From NCBI GenBank assembly GCA_951812995.1, contig CATOTD010000002.1, positions 1-64,000 on the forward strand: a stretch of 64,000 nucleotides of DNA, given 5' to 3'. Source of the stretch: an uncultured Gammaproteobacteria bacterium (GTDB lineage: Bacteria; Pseudomonadota; Gammaproteobacteria; Eutrophobiales; Eutrophobiaceae). Of this stretch, positions 43,395 to 52,675 are shown one piece after another. A program made the translations under genes and the position numbers. The notes under the pieces are model-generated. The model was not told the DNA's origin. It was given only the letters and a program-made list of their open reading frames with translations, and made no database searches. The number at the start of each line of letters is the position of its first letter. Position 1 is the stretch's first letter.

Positions 43395-44390
43395 ATACCG
43401 CAATGTTTTAAGTGGAGGGTCAAAAGATGCAACAAAAAAGCTTGGCAGTATCTGGATTCGAGAAATACCGCAAGCAGACACGCAAAGAGATATTTCTCGA
43501 AGAGATGAATCAGCTCATTCCCTGGCAAGCGCTGACTGCAGTAATTGAGCCTCATTACCCCAACCCCTGCTGGTCGCCGTCCGGTGGGCCTGGAACGCAT
43601 GCTGAGAATCTACTTCCTGCAACACTGGTTTGCCTTATCTGATCCTGCCACAGAAGCGGCTTTATATGACACACCTGCCATGCGGTGTTTTGCCCAGATA
43701 GACTTAGGTCAGGAACCCGTGCCAGATGCAAGCACCCGCTGTCAATGCCGTCATCTACTGGAGGAGAACAACCTCGGAGTTGCCCTGTTTGATGCTGTTG
43801 CCGTCTATCTGGAAGCAAACGGCATGCAAAGTATCCAAAGGCACTATTGTTGATGCGACCCTCATCAATGCGCCTACCGCCACCAAGAACAAAAGCAAAA
43901 CCCGTGATCTTGATAGGCATCAGACCAAACAAGGCAAGCAATGGTACTTTGGCATGAAGGCACACATCGGTGTGGATAGCAAAACCAAACTGATACACTC
44001 TGTTGCTGCCACACCAGCCCATGTCCACGACTCACAGGTACTTGGAGGCCTACTGCATGGAGAAGAGACCCGTCTTTGGGGAGATAGTGCCTATGCGGGT
44101 CAGCAATCCGTACTCAAGGATAATGACCCCAAGGCAAAAGACTACACCCAGGTCAAAGGCTCACGTCACCGCAAACTGACCGAACAGGACAAGGCTAAAA
44201 ACCGGCACAAATCCAAAGTCCGTGCCAAGGTTGAGCATGTCTTTCATATCATGTAGCGACAATATGGATTTACCAAAGTCAGATTCAAAGGGCCAGGCAA
44301 GAATGCGAACCACCTGTTTGCCCACTGTGCCCTGATTAATCTTATGCTATCAAAGAAACAATTATTACGGCTATCAGTGGCTTAGTACGC
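43395..44390 (+). mobile_element. IS5-family element with broken transposase (element J)
   Basis: The transposase begins at ATG 43427 (MQQKSLAVSGFEKYRKQTRKEIFLEEMNQL) and resembles that of E. coli IS5. It shifts frame near 43565 (before GRRPVGLERMLRIYFLQHW) and again near 43835 (before KGTIVDATLINAPTATKNK). TAG at 44254-44256 follows KVEHVFHIM, and it finally stops at 44383-44385. The catalytic Asp, Asp and Glu are still visible in VDATLI, WGDSAYAG and KVEHVF, but spread over three frames. It is not active. Exact ends and target duplication were not resolved. Confidence 0.8.
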
Positions 44391-44560
44391 CTGGAATAGG
44401 GGCGATAGCTGAAAACAGTAGGCCGGGACAAGAAAAATGAAAGAGAGTAATGAGCAAAACGTTCAATGCTCGTTGCTATTGAGCACAGTGATGCACACTT
44501 GCTTGAAAATCCTTAATTAGAGGTTCCTTATATAGGAAACAACGGTCAGTGTATCAAGCT

Positions 44561-45859
44561 GGAAGCCTCTAAAAACCGTACATTTTGTGGTACGATCTGA
44601 TTCACTTGATGTGGGAGGATTTTGTTTATGCACGCACCTGGATTGTTTGATTTGACGGATCATTTGGCGCGGCTTTCGGCGATGGGAGATCCGCTTGAGG
44701 TTTTGGAGCGGCACGTTGATTTCGAAGTGTTTCGCCCAGTTCTTGTTGAAGCACTTGGCTATGGGGAACGTCCCAAAGGGGGTCGCCCGCCCTATGATGC
44801 CGTTGTGATGTTCAAGGTGCTGGTCTTGGCCTCGATGCACAATCTGAGCGATGAGCGGATGGAGTTTCTCATTCGTGACCGTTTCAGTTGGTTGCGGTTC
44901 CTGGGATTTCAAATCGGGGAGCCGACACCTGATCAGAAGACGATCTGGCTTTTCAGAGAGAAGCTGACCCAGGCGGGTGTCTTCAAGGCCCTGTTTGCCG
45001 CGTTTGAAGCTCAGCTGTGCGCGCGGGGATACAAACCGACCGGCGGTCAGATTGTGGATGCCACGTTGGTCTTTGCCCCGCGCCAGCGGATGACGAAAGA
45101 AGAGAAAGCGCGCGCCAAGGCAGGTGAGGCCGCATCTGACATCTGGCCCGATGATCTGTCCAAGGCAGCGCAGAAAGACACCGATGCGCGTTGGACGGTC
45201 AAGTATTCAAAGGCCAAGACGACCAAGGAGGGTGAGGAGGATACTGGCCTTGTCGATATTTCGGTTCCGCACTTTGGGTACAAGAACCACGTGTCCATTG
45301 ACCGCAAATGGCGCTTCATCCGGGGTGAGACTGGCACGAATGCGGCTCGCTACGACGGGCATGAACTCTCCTCGGTTCTGGACGAGACAAACAGCTCGAA
45401 GGCGGTTTGGGCCGATACTGGATATCGGTCGTCCAAGAACGAAGACTGGCTCAAAGCGCAAGGGTACCGCTCACATATCCATCGCAAGAAGCCACGCGGC
45501 AAACCCATGGCCAGGCATATTCGTCGGGGCAACGCGACACGCTCCGCCATCCGCGCCTGTGTTCGGCTACGAGAAAGGGCCCATGGCTCTGACCATCCGC
45601 TCAATCGGCCAAACCCGTGCGAAGGCCCGCATGACCATGGCCAACCTGAGCTACAACTTCCGCCGTCTCATCTTCCACGAGCGACGACAGGCCACAGCCT
45701 GACTCCGCCCAAATTCCGGAAATACCCGCCCTGGCGGACCCAAACAGCGCAACACAGCCTCAAATACCACCGACCTTGACCTTCACACCCGCTATGCGGG
45801 TGACAACGACTGGTGCTCGCGTCAAAACCCATCCAGAATCAGCGTTGTTCGAAGTCTCC
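44561..45859 (+). mobile_element. IS5-family element, copy B2 (1299 bp, AGCT target duplication)
   Basis: The ends GGAAGCCTCT (44561) and GAAGTCTCC (45859) are imperfect inverted repeats flanked by AGCT at 44557-44560 and 45860-45863. Excision would rejoin GTATCAAGCTTGTCTGG. Length equals that of B1 (1299 bp), and the two lie in inverted orientation 3.5 kb apart. High G+C and a foreign codon style compared with the fdxA gene next to it support recent arrival. Confidence 0.93.
44628..45779 (+). pseudogene. IS5-family transposase of copy B2, frameshifted at the catalytic Glu
   Basis: ATG 44628 follows GGGAGGA by nine bases. The protein matches B1 closely, with GGQIVDATLVFAPRQR and VWADTGYRSSKNEDW as the two Asp regions. 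At SAIRAC the frame is lost just as in B1. The true C-terminus (VFGYEKGPMALTIRSIGQTR, ANLSYNFRRLIFHERR) lies in another frame, ending near 45702. The third catalytic residue in the RVEHVF motif of relatives is missing from both frames. Confidence 0.8.
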
Positions 45860-45981
45860 AGCTTGTCTGGTTTGTCCCACAAGTAATAAATTTGGATATT
45901 ACCTTAAATAAATAGCCTTTTATGCTGGCACCAGAACGAGTATGATCGGGCTTTTATATTTGAATTTAGTAGGTAAATCTC

Positions 45982-46305
45982 ATGCCATTTGTTGTGACTG
46001 AAAGCTGTATTAAATGTAAATACACCGATTGTGTGGAAGTTTGTCCCGTTGATTGTTTCCACGAAGGACCTAATATGTTGGTCATAGACCCCGATGAATG
46101 TATTGATTGCACGCTCTGCGAGCCAGAATGCCCTGTTGAAGCAATTATGGCAGATGAAGATGTACCCGAAGAGATGCATAGTTTTATTGAGTTAAATGCT
46201 GAACTATCCAAAAATTGGCCGGTTATCAATGCCATGAAGGCAGCGCCTGAAGATGCGGATGAATGGAAAGACAAAGCTGGCAAACTAGAACACCTAGAAC
46301 GCTGA
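45982..46305 (+). CDS. fdxA: 7Fe ferredoxin FdxA
   Basis: A 107-residue [3Fe-4S][4Fe-4S] ferredoxin of the Azotobacter FdI type. Cys9, Cys17 and Cys50 match the 3Fe ligands; Cys21, Cys40, Cys43 and Cys46 match the 4Fe ligands, in [12 protein letters not shown]. The long C-terminal helix ([20 protein letters not shown]) is typical. It is a low-potential cytoplasmic electron carrier. The start ATG 45982 is preceded by GGTAAATCTC. Insertion of B2 118 bp upstream may have displaced its original upstream neighbour. Confidence 0.93.
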   Translation: MPFVVTESCIKCKYTDCVEVCPVDCFHEGPNMLVIDPDECIDCTLCEPECPVEAIMADEDVPEEMHSFIELNAELSKNWPVINAMKAAPEDADEWKDKAGKLEHLER

Positions 46306-46368
46306 ACTGCATAGGTTCAGAGGTCTGCCAACAGCCCCATGCCATAAACAATAAACGATAAAATACGC

Positions 46369-46772
46369 ATGAATAGCAACATACCCAAATCATCGGGCAT
46401 CTATATTGTTGCTATCAAATCAGAATAACCAATGCCTGTGACACGTGACAAGCGACATGTAAATACATGTGCAAAAGTAACGAAAGATCATGTAAAAGTC
46501 GGTAAAGCTGAAAACTTATTCAATAGAAGAGAAAATTACTGGAATACCTTTGATCAGGATAACGTCATATTCACACCTATTGCCTTACTTGCAAAGGCAG
46601 ACTCGGCAACAGCAAAGGGGCAGTCATGGACGAGCTGGCACAATATCGCATGACCAGTCCAAAAGGTCGCAAGCTAGAATGGCTAGAAGGTATATCATTT
46701 GAGGAAGTGAGAAAAATTGTAGTAACCACGCTTGAAAAAAGCGGTATTGACGCGACATTTCTTAGCCGTTGA
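46369..46772 (+). pseudogene. GIY-YIG nuclease-like gene, decayed
   Basis: Starts at ATG 46369 (MNSNIPKSSGIYIVAIKSE) and hits TAA at codon 20. The same frame goes on as HVKVGKAENLFNRRENYWNTF. This matches the GIY ... (K/R)VGKxxNLxxRxxxY pattern of small GIY-YIG domains. A one-base loss in GGGG near 46618-46621 shifts the frame, and the rest reads DELAQYRMTSPKGRKLEWLEGISFEEVRKIV to TGA 46770-46772. Parts are well preserved, so the inactivation is recent. Its former role could be mobile-element, phage or repair related. Confidence 0.55.
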
Positions 46773-46834
46773 CCCTCTCTTTCTCTGGATCGCTGGGGGT
46801 CGCCGGGGAGCACCAACCTAAGATCGCTAATTTT

Positions 46835-47695
46835 TCAGGAAGGCTTCACATCATAATTTGTACTAAACGCATTCTTTTTTGTATCGGTTCCTCTGACTGT
46901 CATTACGCCATTTTTTTCTGGGACAAAATAAAAGCGAAAAGCCGGATCCATGCTGATGGAAAAGGTCAAAGTAGCTTTGACAATCAACTTGTTGTTATAT
47001 TCAACTGCAAAGGTATCCATAAAAAAAGCGGGCGGAATCACACGGGAGCCAATCCTTAACGGTGCCATGCCTGTAATATTAGGATGCAATATCTTTACTT
47101 GCACCAAGTTAGGCTTATCCATCTTTACGTTACCCACAATTTTCATTTTCATCTTGCCAAGAAATTTTTTTGAATCTTCCATATTGGCTGGCGGTGGGGC
47201 TGAGCAGGCACCTTTTGCCTTCACAAAACGCTTAGTCATATACAATTCGCCCGTATTCAATTCAGCAACAGCACGGACATAGCTAAAAGTGTCGACACGA
47301 ATGCGCATCGCTAAATCAGCCTTGCCACTATCTGGGGTAAACTCAAAAAAACCCACAACGGGCATCGGGTTTTTGTCAACAAAGATTGATATCTTCTTGA
47401 TATATAGTTCAGGGGTCTGCGGAATATGGGTATGAATAGAGATAGGTACTACTGTGGCATCTTCAGCCGCAACGGGTGCCTTTAACTGCAAAATGTTCTG
47501 TTCGGTCCCTTCAATTATTTCTCTATCTTGAAAATTTTGTTGCCTGATATTTTTTTCCCATACTTCATCGGATAGTTTGTGCCGGTAATCTGCCGGTTGC
47601 ACATCAGCTAAAATCGCAGGGGAAAATTGTATTAAGACAATATTGATTAATACATTCAGCGCACAGATTTTTATACTTGATTTTTTCATCATCAT
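46835..47695 (-). CDS. Quinoprotein-dehydrogenase-associated SoxYZ-like carrier protein
   Basis: A 286-residue exported protein. ATG 47695 follows AAAGAGGCG and is the first of three Met codons; a signal peptide follows (ALNVLINIVLIQFSPAILA). Residues about 45-175 resemble SoxY, ending in GACSAPPP in place of the SoxY GGCGG tail. Residues about 190-286 resemble SoxZ (VGNVKMDKPNLVQVKILHPN, AVEYNNKLIVKATLTFSISMDP). This fused form is known next to PQQ-dependent dehydrogenases in methylotrophs; no such dehydrogenase is in the window. The frame is open farther upstream to 47947, but the signal peptide decides the start. The exact partner is not known. Confidence 0.75.
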   Translation of the reverse strand: MMMKKSSIKICALNVLINIVLIQFSPAILADVQPADYRHKLSDEVWEKNIRQQNFQDREIIEGTEQNILQLKAPVAAEDATVVPISIHTHIPQTPELYIKKISIFVDKNPMPVVGFFEFTPDSGKADLAMRIRVDTFSYVRAVAELNTGELYMTKRFVKAKGACSAPPPANMEDSKKFLGKMKMKIVGNVKMDKPNLVQVKILHPNITGMAPLRIGSRVIPPAFFMDTFAVEYNNKLIVKATLTFSISMDPAFRFYFVPEKNGVMTVRGTDTKKNAFSTNYDVKPS

Positions 47696-48033
47696 CGCCT
47701 CTTTAGACTTGCTATATTTTACCAGCATAGCATTGATTAAATACGATTTCATAATGGTGTAAATAATATTTACCAGTGCCTTTGCCTGTAGCCAACGCTT
47801 TGCCTTGCATTCATATTTTAAGGATAATCTGTAATTTAAAAAATGCAATGGCTTGCAACCACTCAAGTGTTTTAAAACGATAGTCAAACAATACATTTCA
47901 TCTTTGTCAACTAATTGAAATACATTAAATTTACGCATCGATTGCATTGATAAAGCGGCTTGCCATACGCATAGATAAGCCTGTTTTCAACACACGAAAT
48001 CAATCCGACACCCATCGCATGATTTATGAAGCG
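47696..48033. other. 338-bp intergenic stretch without a recognised gene
   Basis: Lies between the SoxYZ-like gene and the HD-GYP gene, both on the reverse strand. It must hold the SoxYZ promoter. Open frames here (for example back to 47947) have no family-like sequence. No strong hairpin was seen. Confidence 0.5.
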
Positions 48034-49674
48034 TTAGTTAAATGGAACATGTCCAGGAATGGTATTGAAATCTATTTCATCAATTTGACTTTTATCAAGA
48101 TATTGATAGGCATAGTCAAGGTAGACTTTTTCATTGACAAAAATATCAAACAAATCTGCATCAACATGATTATCCAGTTTCATTTGTCCTAAGATTTTTA
48201 ATGACTGCGATAAGGGCATCGCTTTTTTATAAGGTCGGTCAGCAGCAGTCAAGGCCTCAAATACATCGGCAATAGCGATCATTCTTGCCTGTAGCGACAT
48301 TTGTTCTTTCGTTAATTGGTTCGGATAGCCTGTGCCATCCATTTTTTCGTGATGACCGCCTGCGTATTCAGGCACTTTGGCAAGATGTTTGGGGTAAGGT
48401 AGGGACTCAAGCATCTTGATCGTTACCGCGACATGATTATTAATAATCTCCCTTTCCCTGACTGAAAGGGTACCTCGGCTGATTTGTAGATTTTGTTTTT
48501 CTTCATCAGTCAACAAGTTGACCGTCTCATTATTGTGGTTATATGTTCTGCTGGCAATTTCCTCAATCCGCATAAAGTCTTCATCGGCTAACACTTCACC
48601 ACCGATATTATAGGTCCGAATATCTTCCCTCTCTTTTGCCAGTTTTTTAAATGCCTCTTGCAATGACGCATCATTCTTTAAGGCCCTGTCTAGTTCACCC
48701 ACATCCCCTAATTTTCTTAAACGGGATTTAAGTGATTCAATGACCATATCCCGTTTTAAGATTTCAAACCGCGCATCTACCAGGTGTATACGATCAAAGA
48801 TCGTTTCAAGTTTCGTGCCCTTGTCAACCACATATTCAGGTGTCGTAATCTTTCCACAATCATGCAACCAGGCCGCCACCTCCAGTTCATACTTTTCATC
48901 AGTGGTCATACTGAAGTCTTTTAATGGGCCTACATCAATCTTGTTGACTGCATCTGCCAACATGTTGGTAATCACTGGCACACGTCGACAATGACCCGCA
49001 GTGTATGGAGATTTTTCATCTACCGCATTGGCGATCAGTTGTATAAAGGAGTCAAACAGGTTTCGTTGTGCGTCGATCAAGGTTTTATTGGTAATCGTAA
49101 CGGCAGCTTGTGAGGCCAGCGATTCTACTAATTGCTGATCTAATGACGAAAAAGGAATGACAGTATTTGAATCCTTTTCCATGGCATTGATTAATTGTAA
49201 AACACCAATGATTTCATGCTCATGGTTTGTCATGGGTACCGTTAGAAAAGAAATTGAGCGGTATCCCATTTTTTTGTCAAAGTTACGAGTACCGGAAAAA
49301 TCAAATTCTTCACTGGCGTAAGCATCAGGAATATTAAACGTTTTACCGTTGATAACTGCACTGGCAGCAACCATATGTGTGTTGGGTTTACCGTCGCTGT
49401 CATGCAGGGCGATTGGATAAAAACTGATCGCTTCATTACTGGTACCGCCCTTGTGAACATGCAACGAAAGATTATGCAGGATTTCAAATTTCAATCGTTG
49501 ATCATCCGTGCATGTATAGAGCGTGCCGCCATCTGCATTAGTGAGCTGCATGGCTTTCACGAGAATGAGTTCTAATAAACGATCGTGATCTTTTTCTGCG
49601 GAAAGCGCGATCCCGATCTCATTAAGATCGCGTAGTAGCTTCGATATATTTTCTTGCGGATAATCCATATACAA
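48034..49674 (-). CDS. GAF / HD-GYP domain protein, probable c-di-GMP phosphodiesterase
   Basis: A 546-residue cytoplasmic protein. An N-terminal GAF domain (about residues 20-190, with LELILVKAMQLTNADGGTLY and GVLQLINA) senses an unknown ligand. The HD-GYP domain follows. Its metal-binding HD is seen in AAWLHDCGKI (about residue 270), and the signature HHEKMDGTGYPNQLT at about 440 is intact, so it is probably active. About 130 residues between HD and GYP (EILKRDMVIESLKSRLRK onward) form a helical insert seen in some members. It would lower c-di-GMP and affect motility or biofilm. It stands alone downstream of htpG, with a hairpin between them. Confidence 0.88.
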   Translation of the reverse strand: MYMDYPQENISKLLRDLNEIGIALSAEKDHDRLLELILVKAMQLTNADGGTLYTCTDDQRLKFEILHNLSLHVHKGGTSNEAISFYPIALHDSDGKPNTHMVAASAVINGKTFNIPDAYASEEFDFSGTRNFDKKMGYRSISFLTVPMTNHEHEIIGVLQLINAMEKDSNTVIPFSSLDQQLVESLASQAAVTITNKTLIDAQRNLFDSFIQLIANAVDEKSPYTAGHCRRVPVITNMLADAVNKIDVGPLKDFSMTTDEKYELEVAAWLHDCGKITTPEYVVDKGTKLETIFDRIHLVDARFEILKRDMVIESLKSRLRKLGDVGELDRALKNDASLQEAFKKLAKEREDIRTYNIGGEVLADEDFMRIEEIASRTYNHNNETVNLLTDEEKQNLQISRGTLSVREREIINNHVAVTIKMLESLPYPKHLAKVPEYAGGHHEKMDGTGYPNQLTKEQMSLQARMIAIADVFEALTAADRPYKKAMPLSQSLKILGQMKLDNHVDADLFDIFVNEKVYLDYAYQYLDKSQIDEIDFNTIPGHVPFN

Positions 49675-49727
49675 TCTTAGATGTTCTACTTCATTTTAGA
49701 GTATACAAACGCAAGCGTCGGAAATAT

Positions 49728-49759
49728 AGAGTCGCATTGCAAAGATATAATGCGACTCT
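49728..49759 (-). terminator. Hairpin terminator after htpG
   Basis: On the reverse strand AGAGTCGCATT, a 10-base loop and AATGCGACTCT form a perfect 11-bp stem directly after the htpG stop (49765). It is followed by ATATTTCC. The U tract is short, so it may be a weak intrinsic terminator or an mRNA 3' stabiliser. Confidence 0.6.
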
Positions 49760-49764
49760 TAAAC

Positions 49765-51708
49765 TTAATGCGCCAGCGTGACTATCAGACTATTTAGTTT
49801 ATTTACAAAAGTGGCAGGATTCTCCAACTGACCGCCTTCACTCAACAAAGCCTGGTCAAACAGGATATGAGACCAATCAGCAAATAAATCTTCATCTGCT
49901 TCATTATCAATTTTCTTAACAATGGGATGCTCTGGGTTTATTTCAAGAATGGGTTTTGAGGCTGGAATTTTCTGTCCCGAGGCTCTTAAAATTTGCTCCA
50001 TCTGACGACCCATATCATTGTCATCAGCAACCAAACAGGCAGGTGAGTCAGTCAAGCGTGATGTTGCGCGAACCTCTTTAACCTTGCTGTCTAATACTTT
50101 CTTGATCCGTTTTATCAACTTGTCATAGGCTTTGTTATTCTTTTCTTTTTCTTCCTTTTCATCTGCATCCTGAATATCGCCCAGATCCAATTCACCCTTA
50201 TTCACCGATTGTAGTGGTTTACCATCGATCTCTCGCCAATGGGATGTCACCCATTCGTCGACAGGATCAGACATTAACAAGACTTCAATTTCTTTCTTTC
50301 TAAAGATCTCTAAATGAGGACTATTCTTTGCCATTGCATAAGTATCAGCAGAGACATAATAAATTGCCTTCTGGCCTTCATGCATACGCTCAATATAATC
50401 CTTAATGGATACTTTCTGCTCTTCGATATCTTCATGCGTACTGTTGAAACGGAATAGCGTGGTTAAATCATCTTTATAATCATCTCCGTCAATGACACCT
50501 TCCTTGAGTACCTTGCCAAATATTTTCCAAAATTCGGCATATTTATCGGCCTCTTTATTGGCCATCTTTTTTAACAAGCCAAGGATTTTTTTCGTACATC
50601 CCGACCGAATTGAGTCAATAATTTTGTTGTGTTGCAAAATTTCGCGCGACACGTTTAAGGGAAGATCATTAGAATCTACTACACCGCGCACAAATCTTAG
50701 CCACGCGGGAATCAGTCGCTCTGCATCATCCATGATAAAGACACGTTTCACATAAAGTTTTACGCCATGGTGCCGCTGTCTATCCCATAGATCAAATGAG
50801 GCGCGTGCAGGTATATACAAGAGTGAGGTATATTCGACTTTACCTTCGATTTGCGTATGAACATGTGCCATTGGATCTTCAAAATCATGGCCTATATGCT
50901 TATAAAATTCGTTGTACTCTTCTTTGCTTATGTCCTTTTTGCTACGTGTCCAAAGTGCGGTTGCATTGTTGACCGTCTCTTCTTTGACAACTGTTTTAGA
51001 TTTATTTTGCTTACCTTCTTTATCCTTTTTTACTTCGTCTTGTTCTTTTTCAACCTGTTCTTCTTTGTCCATGACAATAGGCAAGGAGATATGATCAGAA
51101 TATTTCTTAATAATATTTCTTAAACGATAATCGTTTAAAAACTCATCCATGCCATCGCGCAGATGCAATACAATTTTTGTACCACGCTTGGTGTTATCCA
51201 AAGCCTCAATAGTGTAGTCATTTTCACCTTCTGAAACCCAGCACACCCCTTTATTCTTACCCAGTCCGGCACGACGGGTAATGACTTCAACTCTTTTAGC
51301 AACAACAAAACAAGCATAAAAACCTACACCAAACTGGCCGATTAGCTGTGAATCCTTAGATTGATCACCCGTCAGCGAATCGAAAAATTGCTTGGTGCCT
51401 GATTTAGCAATCGTACCAAGATTCTCGACAACCTCGTCATGTGACATGCCAATCCCATTATCAATCACGGTGATCGTCTTTAATTTTTTATCAAACTCAA
51501 CTTTGATCTTTAACTCAGGATCACCTTCATAGAGGCCATCATCTTTAAGTGCTTCAAAACGCAACTTATCAGCCGCATCTGAGGCATTGGAGATCAATTC
51601 ACGCAAGAATATCTCTTTATTGCTGTATAGAGAGTGGATTATGAGGTGCAGTAATTGTTTAACCTCAGTTTGAAAACCCAGTGTTTTCTTTTTTGCTGCT
51701 ACAGACAT
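49765..51708 (-). CDS. htpG: Molecular chaperone HtpG (Hsp90)
   Basis: A 647-residue Hsp90. The N-terminal GHKL ATPase domain has LISNASDAADKLRFEAL, VIDNGIGMS and GQFGVGFYACF. A middle domain follows with VKRVFIMDDAERLIPAWLRF and DLPLNVSREILQ. A charged stretch at about residues 220-245 (EEQVEKEQDEVKKDKEGKQN) is longer than in E. coli. The C-terminal dimerisation domain is complete. It assists protein folding under heat stress. A near-perfect sigma-32 promoter lies upstream at 51751-51778, and AGGAG precedes ATG 51708. Confidence 0.97.
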   Translation of the reverse strand: MSVAAKKKTLGFQTEVKQLLHLIIHSLYSNKEIFLRELISNASDAADKLRFEALKDDGLYEGDPELKIKVEFDKKLKTITVIDNGIGMSHDEVVENLGTIAKSGTKQFFDSLTGDQSKDSQLIGQFGVGFYACFVVAKRVEVITRRAGLGKNKGVCWVSEGENDYTIEALDNTKRGTKIVLHLRDGMDEFLNDYRLRNIIKKYSDHISLPIVMDKEEQVEKEQDEVKKDKEGKQNKSKTVVKEETVNNATALWTRSKKDISKEEYNEFYKHIGHDFEDPMAHVHTQIEGKVEYTSLLYIPARASFDLWDRQRHHGVKLYVKRVFIMDDAERLIPAWLRFVRGVVDSNDLPLNVSREILQHNKIIDSIRSGCTKKILGLLKKMANKEADKYAEFWKIFGKVLKEGVIDGDDYKDDLTTLFRFNSTHEDIEEQKVSIKDYIERMHEGQKAIYYVSADTYAMAKNSPHLEIFRKKEIEVLLMSDPVDEWVTSHWREIDGKPLQSVNKGELDLGDIQDADEKEEKEKNNKAYDKLIKRIKKVLDSKVKEVRATSRLTDSPACLVADDNDMGRQMEQILRASGQKIPASKPILEINPEHPIVKKIDNEADEDLFADWSHILFDQALLSEGGQLENPATFVNKLNSLIVTLAH

Positions 51709-51750
51709 ATCTATTCAAACTCCTGTTTATAAGAAATTTACAACCTGTTC

Positions 51751-51778
51751 ATATTGGGATTAAATTCTCTTTTTCAAG
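51751..51778 (-). promoter_or_regulatory. Sigma-32 (RpoH) type heat-shock promoter of htpG
   Basis: On the reverse strand CTTGAAA (51772-51778) and CCCAATAT (51751-51758) are separated by 13 bp. The consensus is CTTGAAA - 11 to 16 bp - CCCCATnT, so only one base differs. The -10 part lies about 43 bp upstream of the htpG start. A heat-shock promoter is what is expected for this gene. Confidence 0.75.
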
Positions 51779-51940
51779 CTACATTTAAAGTGCATGATTA
51801 ATTTTTTATTGTATTTCACACAACTTCTGATTGGGGAGCATCTACGACCAAGACTCGGCTGGTGTCTTAACTATCGGGTTCTGTATTTGCTGTCACAGCA
51901 ATTATTATACCCATCTCATTAAAACCATCTTGAAGGTGCA

Positions 51941-52489
51941 TTATATCTTGCCATCAAGCCCCATTTGATAATACTTATGCACTATTTTTTCCTGATTTTC
52001 CAATAGCCAATCAATGTTCGGTTCATTGTTCATAGCCTTATGAATCGCCGCCGCAGTAGCCTTGCGATGAATATCAAATAATATTTTATGATCCAGGTCA
52101 TCGGCTTTAGCAACCAGAGGATTTAACCAAACAGAAATGATAATGCCCAAATCATCAACCTTTGCTTTTGGAATATCGCCATTTCTGACTGAATCAAGTA
52201 CACCATTTGCAATCGCACCTTGCACTGTACCCATCAATATATTGGTATATCGTTCTTTATTTACAGTGACTTTACTAACCATCAGCGTTGCCGGTTTAAC
52301 CATAATATCGGTATTCATGATGGCTAATACACGTGTATGCCCTTTGACCTGATCACCAATCAGATTCGCAAACGCACTACCAACAGGCCCATCAAGCTCA
52401 CCAATCACGACTTCAGGCTCGGCCGCGGTCCCTGGTGGGCCGCCCGCAACCAATGCTTCACCGACACGCATAACAATACAATCATTCAT
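51941..52489 (-). CDS. fae: Formaldehyde-activating enzyme (Fae) family protein
   Basis: A 182-residue protein. RVGEALVAGG at the start, the DGPVGSAFANLIGDQVKGHTRVLAI core, VKPATLMVSKVTV and DDLGIIISVWLNP are all Fae family segments. Fae joins formaldehyde to tetrahydromethanopterin as the first step of cytoplasmic formaldehyde oxidation in methylotrophs. A His usually acting as general acid is present in the GHT segment. The C-terminus after residue 150 (DWLLENQEKIVHKYYQMGLDG) is longer than in canonical Fae, and the N-terminal loop differs, so this may be a paralogue of the Fae2 kind. AAGGAGT precedes ATG 52489. The two upstream genes are adjacent and overlapping. Confidence 0.8.
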   Translation of the reverse strand: MNDCIVMRVGEALVAGGPPGTAAEPEVVIGELDGPVGSAFANLIGDQVKGHTRVLAIMNTDIMVKPATLMVSKVTVNKERYTNILMGTVQGAIANGVLDSVRNGDIPKAKVDDLGIIISVWLNPLVAKADDLDHKILFDIHRKATAAAIHKAMNNEPNIDWLLENQEKIVHKYYQMGLDGKI

Positions 52490-52495
52490 GTTTTT

Positions 52496-52675
52496 CTACT
52501 CCTTGGGGTTATTAAGATCAATACTCAACATCTCAAACCGAATATCTGCATCGACTTCGTCATCAGGTTCAAGAATCGGACTCAGCCTCAGGCTCGGGTT
52601 TGGTTTCAATATCCTTTGTTGTCTCACAGCAAGCGATGCTACTACTGATATGTCTAGATCTATTTTTTTATACAC
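52496..52675 (-). CDS. Small 59-residue hypothetical protein between the cNMP/rhodanese gene and fae
   Basis: A frame starting at GTG 52673-52675 overlaps the stop of the upstream cNMP/rhodanese gene by 8 bp and ends with TAG 52496-52498. It sits 6 bp before fae, whose ribosome-binding site lies in its last codons. The product (ISVVASLAVRQQRILKPN, then EPDDEVDADIRFEMLSIDLN) has a hydrophobic patch and an acidic tail but no known motif. The tight spacing on both sides argues for a coupled operon gene. A leader segment without product is the other possibility. Confidence 0.4.
   Translation of the reverse strand: MYKKIDLDISVVASLAVRQQRILKPNPSLRLSPILEPDDEVDADIRFEMLSIDLNNPKE

Noticed and set aside
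47696..47947. 84-residue N-terminal extension of the SoxYZ-like protein
   Set aside because: The extension precedes a clear signal peptide, which must be at the N-terminus; ATG 47695 has a better ribosome-binding site.
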